Source: Chloroflexota bacterium (lineage in GTDB: Bacteria; Chloroflexota; Dehalococcoidia; Bin125). Taken from it: a DNA stretch of 50,762 nucleotides. Positions 9,378 through 16,691 of the stretch are shown here, piece after piece. Position 1 is the first letter of the stretch; the number at the start of each line of letters is the position of its first letter. The translations under genes and the position numbers were made by a program. The notes under the pieces are model-generated. The model was given only the letters and a program-made list of their open reading frames with translations. It was not told where the DNA came from and did no database searches. The stretch spans positions 2,949 to 53,710 of the forward strand of contig VXQZ01000051.1 of NCBI GenBank assembly GCA_009838735.1, given 5' to 3'.

Positions 9378-10567
9378 GCCGCACCAGCGCCGAACGCCGG
9401 CGAGAGCGCTCCGAGTGGATCGAGCGAGCGGAATCGGTCGGGCCGACGCTCAGTGATTTTGCTGGCGCATCAGCCAGAGGCAAGACGCTCGCGATCGAGT
9501 CGGTCTCGGCGCTCGAAGATGCCGGGCTGTTCTCGATGGCGTCGCCGCTGGAGGTTGGTGGCTTCGACGTGCATCCCGCCACCCAGGTCGAGGCGTTTGA
9601 GGAGCTCGCCTCGGTGGATGTCTCCAGCGGTTGGGTGGCGATGATTCAGGCGGAATCGCCGGCCATGGCGGCATCACATATGCCCGAAGGAATCGGGCTC
9701 GAAACTGTCTTTGGCGGCGACTTCCCCCGTGTCGCAGGAACCGCAAATCCCGAGGGCATCGCCACGTCGCAGTCGGACGGTACGTTCCGACTCAACGGTC
9801 GTTGGTCCTTCGCCAGCGGGATCCGTCACTGCGGCTGGGTTCTGGCAAACGCGATCGTACGCATGGAAGACGGCTCGCGGCCCGCGCCGGCGGACGAGCT
9901 GCCGCCGGTCGTCGGATCGCTGGTTCCACTGGAGCAGGTGGAGGTGGAGGACACCTGGAACGTCATGGGTCTCGAGGGCACCGGGAGTTGCCACTATCAG
10001 CTCCACGATGTGATCGTCGAGCGCCCCTTCATGACCTCATTCGGCGGCGTGCACTCCTATCGCGGAGGTCCCTGGTTCGCCAACCCGACGATTACGTTTC
10101 TCAGCCCGGGACACACCGGCATCGCGCTTGGATCGGCGAAGCGTGCGCTGGAGCTGCTGACCGGTGAGGTTGGCAACCGGACACGATTCGGACAGGCCAG
10201 CGCGGTCGCCGACCGCGGCGCCTTCCAACGCGACTACGGCGAGATGTCCTGCCGCTACGAGGCGGCGCGCGCCTACGCGCTCTCCACGCTCGACGACGCG
10301 ATGGCCCAGCGTGAGGCGGGCGAACCGATTGTGCCGGCCTATGACGCACGGATTCGGGCCATGGTGACCTGGGTGACCGACACCTGTGTGGACGTTGTCC
10401 GCTTTGCACATCACCACGGCGGAGGCGCGGCGGCCTTCACCGACAGTCCGCTGCAACAGGTGCTGCGCGACATCCTCGTCGCGAGCCAGCACATCTTCGT
10501 GGCCGATGTCGCCTACGAGCGCGCCGGAGCCTTCCGTCTCGGCCGAGAGGCGAAGGGCGGCTTCTAG
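9374..10567 (+). CDS. Group D flavin monooxygenase, paralogue 4
   Basis: A 397-residue paralogue closest to paralogue 3: NPEGIATSQSDGTFRLNGRW, SFASGIRHCGWVLANA, EDTWNVMGLEGTGSCHYQLHD, SYRGGPWFANPTITFL and the C-terminal HHGGGAAAFTDSPLQQVLRDI. The last matches the C-terminal active-site segment of HsaA-type hydroxylases. It is the last gene of the five-gene operon. Its TAG stop shares the palindrome CTAG with the convergent CitE gene's stop. The four paralogues differ enough to have different substrates, or to form hetero-oligomers, but sequence alone cannot decide this. Confidence 0.83.
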   Translation: MSRTSAERRRERSEWIERAESVGPTLSDFAGASARGKTLAIESVSALEDAGLFSMASPLEVGGFDVHPATQVEAFEELASVDVSSGWVAMIQAESPAMAASHMPEGIGLETVFGGDFPRVAGTANPEGIATSQSDGTFRLNGRWSFASGIRHCGWVLANAIVRMEDGSRPAPADELPPVVGSLVPLEQVEVEDTWNVMGLEGTGSCHYQLHDVIVERPFMTSFGGVHSYRGGPWFANPTITFLSPGHTGIALGSAKRALELLTGEVGNRTRFGQASAVADRGAFQRDYGEMSCRYEAARAYALSTLDDAMAQREAGEPIVPAYDARIRAMVTWVTDTCVDVVRFAHHHGGGAAAFTDSPLQQVLRDILVASQHIFVADVAYERAGAFRLGREAKGGF

Positions 10568-11454
10568 CGCGCCGCTTCCATCGCTGCGATTTGTTCCGAC
10601 CAGGCCAGGACGTTTTCGGCCTGTTCGAGGACCGGCTTGTCGATCATTTGGCCGTCCAGCGCGACGGCTCCGAGGTTTCGCTCGACGCCATCCTGATAGG
10701 CGTCGACCACCCGTCGCGCCCAGTCGACATCGTCCGCCAGCGGGCTGAAGATCCGGTTGGCCGGACCGAGCTGGTCGGGGTGGATGCAGAACTTGCCCTG
10801 GAAGCCGATCTCCTTCATCCGTCGCAATTCGTCTTCGTAGCCCTCGGGGTCGCGGATGTCGGTCCAGGGTGTGTCGAGTGGGGCGATGCCGGCCGCGTGG
10901 GCGGCATTGACCGAGGCGCGTCGCGCCAACTCAAGCTCAGCGCCGCCCTTGGTCCGGCGCACGCCGATGCTGACGGCGTAGTCTTCGCCGCCGACGCAGA
11001 TCCCGACCAGCCGCTCCGAAGCTGCGCAGATCTCGTACGCGTTGGCGACGGCGTGGGCGTTCTCAATCCAGGCAGCAACCTTTACCTGGCCGTCGGCCAA
11101 GCCGCGCGCGCGTTCCAGCAACGTCAGGTAGTCGTCGATCCGCTGGACATCACGAGCCTGCTCGATCTTGGAAACGCTGACGCCGTCCAGCCAGGGCTGG
11201 ACGATCGCGTCGAGTTCCTGCTCGATCAGGCCGGTGTCGTAGCCGTTGGTGCGGACGAAGACCTGTCGCCCGCGCTTGGGGAAGTCGGGCAGGACACGGC
11301 AGAGCAAATCTCGGGCGGCCGGCTTGTCGTCCCAGGCGACCGAATCCTCGAGATCGAAACAGAGCACGTCGGCTTCGGCGTCGCGCGCCTTTTCGATGAA
11401 TCGTTCGCGAATCCCGGGCACCGACAACATGGAACGCATCACGGTGGCTGCCAC
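10564..11454 (-). CDS. HpcH/HpaI aldolase/CitE-like CoA-ester lyase
   Basis: A 296-residue TIM-barrel protein of the CitE/malyl-CoA lyase-like group, expected to cleave or form a beta-hydroxyacyl-CoA with Mg2+. Seen: MRSMLSVPGIRERFIEKA, the acidic metal-site strand VLCFDLEDSVAWDDK, VFVRTNG, a WIENAHAV segment in place of the usual IET, GICVGGEDYAVSIG, and the C-terminal GFQGKFCIHPDQLGPANRIF. GTG at 11454 is preferred as start because GAGGAGG lies seven bases upstream; ATG at 11439 is an alternative. It overlaps the stop of the upstream CitE-like gene by one base. Natural substrate unknown. Confidence 0.87.
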   Translation of the reverse strand: MAATVMRSMLSVPGIRERFIEKARDAEADVLCFDLEDSVAWDDKPAARDLLCRVLPDFPKRGRQVFVRTNGYDTGLIEQELDAIVQPWLDGVSVSKIEQARDVQRIDDYLTLLERARGLADGQVKVAAWIENAHAVANAYEICAASERLVGICVGGEDYAVSIGVRRTKGGAELELARRASVNAAHAAGIAPLDTPWTDIRDPEGYEDELRRMKEIGFQGKFCIHPDQLGPANRIFSPLADDVDWARRVVDAYQDGVERNLGAVALDGQMIDKPVLEQAENVLAWSEQIAAMEAAR

Positions 11455-12164
11455 TACGAATCCTCCTCGTCTTCGCCGTTTTCAGGTTCGGGCCTCGCAA
11501 ATGTTGCTCGCAGACCCTCAAGGTCGGCCAATTCACCGGTTGCGCAACCACGGAAGCCAAGCGACGCGGCGTACGCCGCGTCGGGCGGCGATCCGTAGAC
11601 GACCGGCAAGTTGTAGGCCGCCGCCGTCATCACGACGTGCGAACTGGCCTGCTGGACGGTCGGACTCTCCGGTTGGACACCTAACGACTGGGCCATCTCC
11701 GTGTGGTCGAAGGCGATCCAGGTCATCCGATCGGAAGAGTCACGCATCGCCGCCAGGCAGTCCGACATGATGTCGATTGCCCGTGGATCGTGAAAGCCGA
11801 CTGCCATCGCAGTCAGTCCTGGTCGGATGCCGGCCCGGATTTCAAGCTCCTCCAGCACGCCTTCCAGATAGCGGAGCTGATCGACGCTCGCGGCCGTCTG
11901 AACCGCGACTCCGTAGATTCCCGGCTGAAGGCTGTGTTGCAAATAGCCGCGAGCCAATCCGGAGTCCAGCGGCGGTATGACGAGATACACAGGTGGTCCG
12001 ACCTCGGTCGCCGCCGCCGCGCGCTCCGTTGCCGCTGCGTAGTCGCTCTCGTCTTGGGGAAAGACGAGGATGAGCCCATCTGCCGCTTCGACGTCTGCCC
12101 GTTCGGGGATTGGCGCGTCGGGAAGCACCACGAACATTGCGCGCACGTTATCCATGGCCAGCAA
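11454..12164 (-). CDS. Degenerate CitE-like/HpcH-HpaI barrel protein
   Basis: A 236-residue acidic protein whose overall pattern follows the CitE barrel, but with key positions changed. The acidic LDLED strand is replaced by LILVFPQDESD, the IET strand by AMAVGFHD, the G-x-x-D-L strand by WIAFDHTEMAQSLG, and the C-terminal GK-x-x-I-HP-x-Q motif by GFRGCATGELADL. It is therefore probably not a working lyase. It could be a partner or regulator of the intact CitE-like enzyme encoded directly downstream. A TTG start at 12164 has GGAAG five bases away; the ATG at 12155 is the alternative. The C-terminus is a Glu/Asp-rich tail. Confidence 0.65.
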   Translation of the reverse strand: MLAMDNVRAMFVVLPDAPIPERADVEAADGLILVFPQDESDYAAATERAAAATEVGPPVYLVIPPLDSGLARGYLQHSLQPGIYGVAVQTAASVDQLRYLEGVLEELEIRAGIRPGLTAMAVGFHDPRAIDIMSDCLAAMRDSSDRMTWIAFDHTEMAQSLGVQPESPTVQQASSHVVMTAAAYNLPVVYGSPPDAAYAASLGFRGCATGELADLEGLRATFARPEPENGEDEEDS

Positions 12165-12178
12165 CCACGCTTCCGTCG

Positions 12179-13501
12179 TCAGTTCGGGTTGAAACGGTCG
12201 ACCCGCTCGCGCAACGCGTCGTCCTGATCAAACGGACCCACGACCGCTGCGGCGAGATTGCCCTCGCGGACAACGCGCCGAGCCACTCGCTGGATATCGG
12301 CGGCGGTGACAGCCAGGTAGCCGGCGATCGTTTCCTCGACCGGTTCGATGAATCCGTTCGAGAGCAGCATGCCGCCGGCCCGGTGGCACCAACTCGCGGC
12401 CGCATCGAGACCGAGCCGGAACGATCCGATCGCATGCTCCCGAACTCGGTCGATCTCTTCATTGGTTACTGGCTCAGCGACGAGCTTGCCCAGCTCATCG
12501 AACACCACGTCCACCGTTTCCAATACGTGCTCGTCGGTGACGCCGGCCATGATCGTCAGGTGTCCGGCGTCGTCGAAGGCTGTCGGGTATGAGCCGACCG
12601 AATAGGCCAGCCCTCGCTTCTCGCGAATCTCGGTAAACAGCCGGGAACTCATCCCGCCGCCCAGCACTTCGTTGAGTAGCGCCATCGCATAACGGTCGGG
12701 GTCGAGCCGATGGATCGAGCGCAGCGCCAGCGCCAGATTGCACTGCTCGAGGTCTCGGACTTCAATCTGAGCCAGATCTTCGGACATCGACACGGTGGCC
12801 GAGGGCCGAGCCGGCGACGGCTCGAATGCGTTGCTCTGCCAGCCACTGCCCCAATGACGCTCGGCCAGCTCGACCACTTCCTCGCGCTGCACATTGCCAG
12901 CGACCGACAACACAATCCTGGATGGTCGATAGAACGTGTCAATGTGGTGCGCTAGATGTGCTCGCGTCACCGCGCCGACCGACTCCAGGTCTCCGGCGAT
13001 CTCCCAACCCAAGGGCTGCTCGCCGTAAGCGGCGTCGCTGATCAATTGCATCACCCGCTGGCCCGGTTGATCGTGCGCTCGGCGAATCTCGGAACAAATC
13101 ACAGTCCGCTCCCGTTCGATCTCGGCCTCGGCCAGCAACGAGTGGCGGACCGAGTCGGCCAGAACATCCATCGCCAGCGGCAGCCGATCGAACGGCACCC
13201 GATTCCAATAGCTGGTCAGTTCTCGACTCGTGAAGGCGTTGAGCGAACCGCCGGCGCCTTCGATCGCGGCGGAAATCGCGGTCGGCTCGGGCCGAGCTTC
13301 GGTGCCTTTGAAGAGCATGTGCTCCAGGTAGTGGGACAGTCCCAGCGTTTCCCGCGCCTCATCCCGCGAGCCGACGCCAACATAGGCGGCAAGCACGGCC
13401 GCTTGCGAATGCGGAATCTCAGTGACGACGACGCGCAGCCCGTTGGGTAGCGTGTCGATCGTCGGCTCGAGGGAGGTCGCTGCGGCGCTGGAGTTGGGCA
13501 T
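12179..13501 (-). CDS. M16 family zinc metallopeptidase (processing-peptidase type)
   Basis: A 440-residue M16B peptidase, the pitrilysin/mitochondrial processing-peptidase family, which cleaves peptides inside a clam-shell chamber. The inverted zinc motif H-x-x-E-H is at 57-61 (HYLEH) and the third ligand Glu138 (VICSEIRR) follows 76 residues later, exactly as expected. The C-terminal half carries the usual REKRGLAYSVGSYPTAFDDAGH segment with the substrate-binding Arg/Tyr. The length matches one full M16 unit. No signal peptide is seen. It leads an operon with two CitE-type genes. No clear Shine-Dalgarno precedes the ATG, so it may be leaderless. Confidence 0.93.
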   Translation of the reverse strand: MPNSSAAATSLEPTIDTLPNGLRVVVTEIPHSQAAVLAAYVGVGSRDEARETLGLSHYLEHMLFKGTEARPEPTAISAAIEGAGGSLNAFTSRELTSYWNRVPFDRLPLAMDVLADSVRHSLLAEAEIERERTVICSEIRRAHDQPGQRVMQLISDAAYGEQPLGWEIAGDLESVGAVTRAHLAHHIDTFYRPSRIVLSVAGNVQREEVVELAERHWGSGWQSNAFEPSPARPSATVSMSEDLAQIEVRDLEQCNLALALRSIHRLDPDRYAMALLNEVLGGGMSSRLFTEIREKRGLAYSVGSYPTAFDDAGHLTIMAGVTDEHVLETVDVVFDELGKLVAEPVTNEEIDRVREHAIGSFRLGLDAAASWCHRAGGMLLSNGFIEPVEETIAGYLAVTAADIQRVARRVVREGNLAAAVVGPFDQDDALRERVDRFNPN

Positions 13502-13590
13502 ACGTCAGCACAGCATACCCACAAGCCGAACGGCGTAGCGCTCGCCTACAACGCTCTGCAGCGCTGCCCTTCAGAGATTTGTCGTCGTGC

Positions 13591-14337
13591 TCACTCAGTA
13601 CCAACGCCTTGCAGGAAGACGAAGTCGCCATCCTGGTCGTTACTTCTCACGTAGCCGTAGACCGCGTAGATCGAATACCCGTATGTCCTGGTATTCACAG
13701 TGGAGGTATCGGTGTACGAGGTCGCGTCGGACCCGGCCGTGTCTAGCTCCTCGCTCGTGTAGTCCTGCCCCAGCTCAGGGTGCGAAACCGTGTACCAGGA
13801 ATCCCGCTCAATGACGTAGCCGCTCAGCGTCAACGCAAGACCCGTCCAGGACAGCGTGGGAGCGGTCCAGGCCAGGTCGATTCCGCTGGTGGTTCGCGTC
13901 TTGGTCAGGCTGCCCGGCTTTGAGACTCCCGGTGCGGTGATCGATACGGAATCGCTCGGATCACTACTCGAATCTTCGCTGTACACAGCGCTGACTCGGA
14001 ACTCGTATGTCTGCTCCGTCATCAGCAACTCGGTCGAGGTGTACTCGGTGTCGCTCACATCCTCCGCGATCGTCTCCCACTCGCTGTCTCCCGCCGCACT
14101 GGTCTTGCGCATCTCAACGTCGTATCCGGTCGGCGCATCTTCGCCGGGATCAAGCGTCGGAGCGCTCCAGGACAGCTCGATTCCGCTCGTCGCCACGGTC
14201 GCGGAGAGGTCGGTCGGCGCAGGCGGAGGATCACTCGCCTCCACGCCCGACGCGATCAGTAATCCGACCAACAGCGCCCCCACAACCAACGCCAACGCCC
14301 ATGGCCGACGCACGAGTGATCCGGTAAGTCCAGTCAT
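13591..14337 (-). CDS. Secreted two-domain fibronectin type III protein A
   Basis: A 248-residue exported protein. The N-terminus has positive charges followed by a hydrophobic segment (RRPWALALVVGALLVGLLIA), a signal peptide or membrane anchor. Two Fn3-like domains follow, each opening with the pattern PxxLSATVATSGIELSWSAPTL or SLTKTRTTSGIDLAWTAPTL and ending with a Y-x-F/Y-R-V-x-A-V-Y strand. No catalytic domain is present. It is probably a surface or secreted adhesion or binding protein. The start at 14337 has GGAG eight bases upstream. A paralogue is encoded about 100 bases upstream on the same strand. Confidence 0.78.
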   Translation of the reverse strand: MTGLTGSLVRRPWALALVVGALLVGLLIASGVEASDPPPAPTDLSATVATSGIELSWSAPTLDPGEDAPTGYDVEMRKTSAAGDSEWETIAEDVSDTEYTSTELLMTEQTYEFRVSAVYSEDSSSDPSDSVSITAPGVSKPGSLTKTRTTSGIDLAWTAPTLSWTGLALTLSGYVIERDSWYTVSHPELGQDYTSEELDTAGSDATSYTDTSTVNTRTYGYSIYAVYGYVRSNDQDGDFVFLQGVGTE

Positions 14338-14445
14338 TGCTCGTTCTCCAATCGCAGCAAACCAATCAGTCAAGCCAGTGCTGACAACTGCCCGCCGGTT
14401 CGGCGCACACGACCACGAACTGCGCGTTTCGGCTCATTCCGATCC

Positions 14446-15237
14446 TCAATCGCTCGCGATCGCTCGCGGCACGGCCACTGGCGTCGACATCTCGACCCGG
14501 TCGCCGCGCACGAAGTCGTACACAGCGCGCAGGCCATAGAGGTAGGACGAACCGCTGCTGCCTGTCGTGTCGCTGTACGACGTCGCAGCGGTTCCAAGCG
14601 TCGCCAACTCTGTCCATGAGGCTCCCGCGACAGCGACTCCGTCTGCGTCGGTCTCGAGGCGCTCAACGACAATCGCGCTCAGTGACGGCAGATTTGAAAG
14701 CCAGGACAGCGACGGCGCCGTCCAACTCACGTCCATCCCGTCATCCCCGACGGTGGCGGACAGGTTTGAGGCCGAAGGCGCGGAGGGAATCGAGATGGTC
14801 ACCGTGGATGACGCCGGCCCTCTCTGGTTGTAGCTGTCGTTGATCCTGAAGATTCCGATGACGCGGAAGTTGTAGTCCGAATCTTCAGTCAGGGTTGGCG
14901 ACACCGTCTGGGTGGTGGCGGTGTCGCTGCTGCTTTCGTAATCCACGGTCCATCCAGAGGATCCGTCCGCCAGCTGATAGGCCCGCTGGATCATGTAGCC
15001 CACGAGTTCGATCTCGAATCCGCTGGACGATTCCACCGTCGGGGCCGTCCAGGAAAACTCGATCCCGCTGGTCTTCAACGTGCCCGTGAAGCCGGTCGGC
15101 GCAGACAGATCCGGCTGACTGGCGCCCTGCGTGATCGCCTGCGGCAGGCAGAGGCACAGCAGCAGCAGACCCAGGATCGCGAACCGCTTCGCCCACCGCG
15201 GCACACACACGTTGCCCATCTTGATCCGGACAGCCAT
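14446..15237 (-). CDS. Secreted two-domain fibronectin type III protein B
   Basis: A 263-residue exported protein paralogous to the neighbouring Fn3 protein. A basic start (AKRF) is followed by a hydrophobic core (AILGLLLLCLCLP), then a Gln/Ala-rich cleavage region. Two Fn3-like domains follow, beginning LSAPTGFTGTLKTSGIEFSW and LSATVGDDGMDVSWTAPSL. The C-terminus YGLRAVYDFVRGDRVEMS corresponds to YGYSIYAVYGYVRSNDQDGD in protein A. The frame is open for another 52 codons upstream without family support; ATG 15237 (GGTGGTGA upstream) or ATG 15219 are the likely starts. Probably co-transcribed with A. Function unknown beyond likely surface binding. Confidence 0.75.
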   Translation of the reverse strand: MAVRIKMGNVCVPRWAKRFAILGLLLLCLCLPQAITQGASQPDLSAPTGFTGTLKTSGIEFSWTAPTVESSSGFEIELVGYMIQRAYQLADGSSGWTVDYESSSDTATTQTVSPTLTEDSDYNFRVIGIFRINDSYNQRGPASSTVTISIPSAPSASNLSATVGDDGMDVSWTAPSLSWLSNLPSLSAIVVERLETDADGVAVAGASWTELATLGTAATSYSDTTGSSGSSYLYGLRAVYDFVRGDRVEMSTPVAVPRAIASD

Positions 15238-15452
15238 CTTGTTCACCACCCGCCCCGCCAAGACGATCTTCGCCAAGAGGGCGAGACGTTTGAGACAAGT
15301 GTATCCAGATTCAGACGAAGTAGTGAAATACTCTTGAACATGATGATGGATATTGCGATCTAGTTCTGACCTACAAGCCACATATCTCCACATCTGAACG
15401 CCGCGATCAGGCGCGGCCTGCCGCCCGCTGCGCTCTCAAGCTTGGGCAGACA

Positions 15453-16394
15453 GTGCACGGCCGCCGATTCTCCTCCGCACCGCCAGGTCTCCTGGGCTGC
15501 CGTATCTTGACCGTTGCGGCTGCTGCCGATCCCAGGCCGCCGCACAAGGAGGTTGGCCTGCAAGCATTCGTCGAGGCGCGCTATGAGTATCACTGGGCGC
15601 CGCTGCTCGGCTGCCTGGTCGGTCAGCTGGAGCACATCGGCGCGGCGCAACCGAGCCACGTGATCGGCGCGGTCACCGGGATCAGCTACCAACCGCCGCA
15701 GGACGCCGAGCTGCCCGCGCTGCTGGAGGATGGACTCGCTGCGCTCGGCGTCGGCTCCCGGATTGTCAATCAGTCGTTCCCCAACCGTCTGCAACGGTTT
15801 CGTTGGCGTCAACGAGTCCGCAGCGAACTGCGTGCCGACCGTCCGGTCACGGCATACGGGGTCGGCGTCTCCGCCTTCGGTCCGACCTGGGGGCTGATCG
15901 TGGGTTGCGACGACGGACGCCGAGCCTGGCGTCGAGACGGCCCGATGACCGAACAGGTCTCGCCCTGGCTGGCGGAATCGGAGTTCGACGACTCTCCGGT
16001 CTTGATCCTGATCACTGTTCGTCAAGACGGATCACCTGATGCAGGACAGATCGCGCAGGTCGCTGGACAGGCCTTCGCTCAATCGATCGATCGCGCCTGG
16101 CGAGATCTGCTCGAACGAATTGAAGTGCTCGAAAGCGACATCGAACTCGAACCGCAGCGCTACTCACACGAAGTCCAGGCGCTTGCCGCCAACTGGGGCG
16201 AAGCCGCCACCTTCTGGCGCGAGTTCCCGCACGAAGATTTCGGATCGATCGCCCAGTTGATCGCTGTCGCGCTCTCGCGCTATTCGACCCTGTTCCCGTA
16301 TCCGATGGGCGGGCAGCCGAACAATCCGGGCGTCCGGAGTGCAGCCGTCCACATTCTGCACGAAGCCGCCGAGATTCTGGCCGCGGGCCATTGA
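15453..16394 (+). CDS. Unrecognised protein, uncertain start
   Basis: I do not recognise this family. The protein is up to 313 residues, soluble and rich in Trp, Arg and Glu, with no signal peptide. The region after residue 36 looks well conserved in character: FVEARYEYHWAPLLGCLVGQ, then HVIGAVTGISYQ. A later helix reads AWRDLLERIEVLESDIELEP and the C-terminus HILHEAAEILAAGH. The GTG at 15453 has only a weak ribosome site. A perfect AAGGAGG at 15546-15552 sits five bases before an in-frame CTG (15558), with no in-frame ATG, GTG or TTG near it. The true start may therefore be CTG, giving about 278 residues. It is followed closely by the ThiS/MoaD-like gene. Confidence 0.7.
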   Translation: MHGRRFSSAPPGLLGCRILTVAAAADPRPPHKEVGLQAFVEARYEYHWAPLLGCLVGQLEHIGAAQPSHVIGAVTGISYQPPQDAELPALLEDGLAALGVGSRIVNQSFPNRLQRFRWRQRVRSELRADRPVTAYGVGVSAFGPTWGLIVGCDDGRRAWRRDGPMTEQVSPWLAESEFDDSPVLILITVRQDGSPDAGQIAQVAGQAFAQSIDRAWRDLLERIEVLESDIELEPQRYSHEVQALAANWGEAATFWREFPHEDFGSIAQLIAVALSRYSTLFPYPMGGQPNNPGVRSAAVHILHEAAEILAAGH

Positions 16395-16427
16395 TACACT
16401 CCCAACCAACCAGCGACGGAGACCGTG

Positions 16428-16691
16428 ATGGCCATCAACGTCAAGCTCTTCATGACCCTTGTGCCGCTCTCCAAGTCGAAGAAATCGAACCTCTCGGTCG
16501 ACTGGTTCGACGGGATCACCGCGCAGCACATCCTCGAATCGGAAGAGTTCTCCGAGCAGGACCAGGAAGCGATTGCGGTGGTGATCAACTCCGTCCAGGC
16601 ACAGGTCGACGACCCGCTCAACGATGGTGACGAAGTCGATCTGCTGGTTAATCTGCAGGGCGGATCAGAAGGAGCGACATCGAGCCCGTGA
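16428..16691 (+). CDS. ThiS/MoaD-like ubiquitin-fold protein with internal Gly-Gly
   Basis: An 87-residue protein with the beta-grasp pattern of sulfur carriers. It has an N-terminal strand (AINVKLFMTL), a helix after LSVDWFDGITAQHILES, then VVINSVQAQVDDPLNDGDEVDLLVNLQGG. Carriers of this family normally end with Gly-Gly, which is adenylated and thiocarboxylated. Here the Gly-Gly is at 78-79 and eight residues follow (SEGATSSP). Either the tail is removed by a protease, or the protein is not a sulfur donor. The start at 16428 has GGAG six bases upstream. Its stop overlaps the GTG start of pyrG, whose ribosome site lies inside the tail codons. Confidence 0.78.
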   Translation: MAINVKLFMTLVPLSKSKKSNLSVDWFDGITAQHILESEEFSEQDQEAIAVVINSVQAQVDDPLNDGDEVDLLVNLQGGSEGATSSP

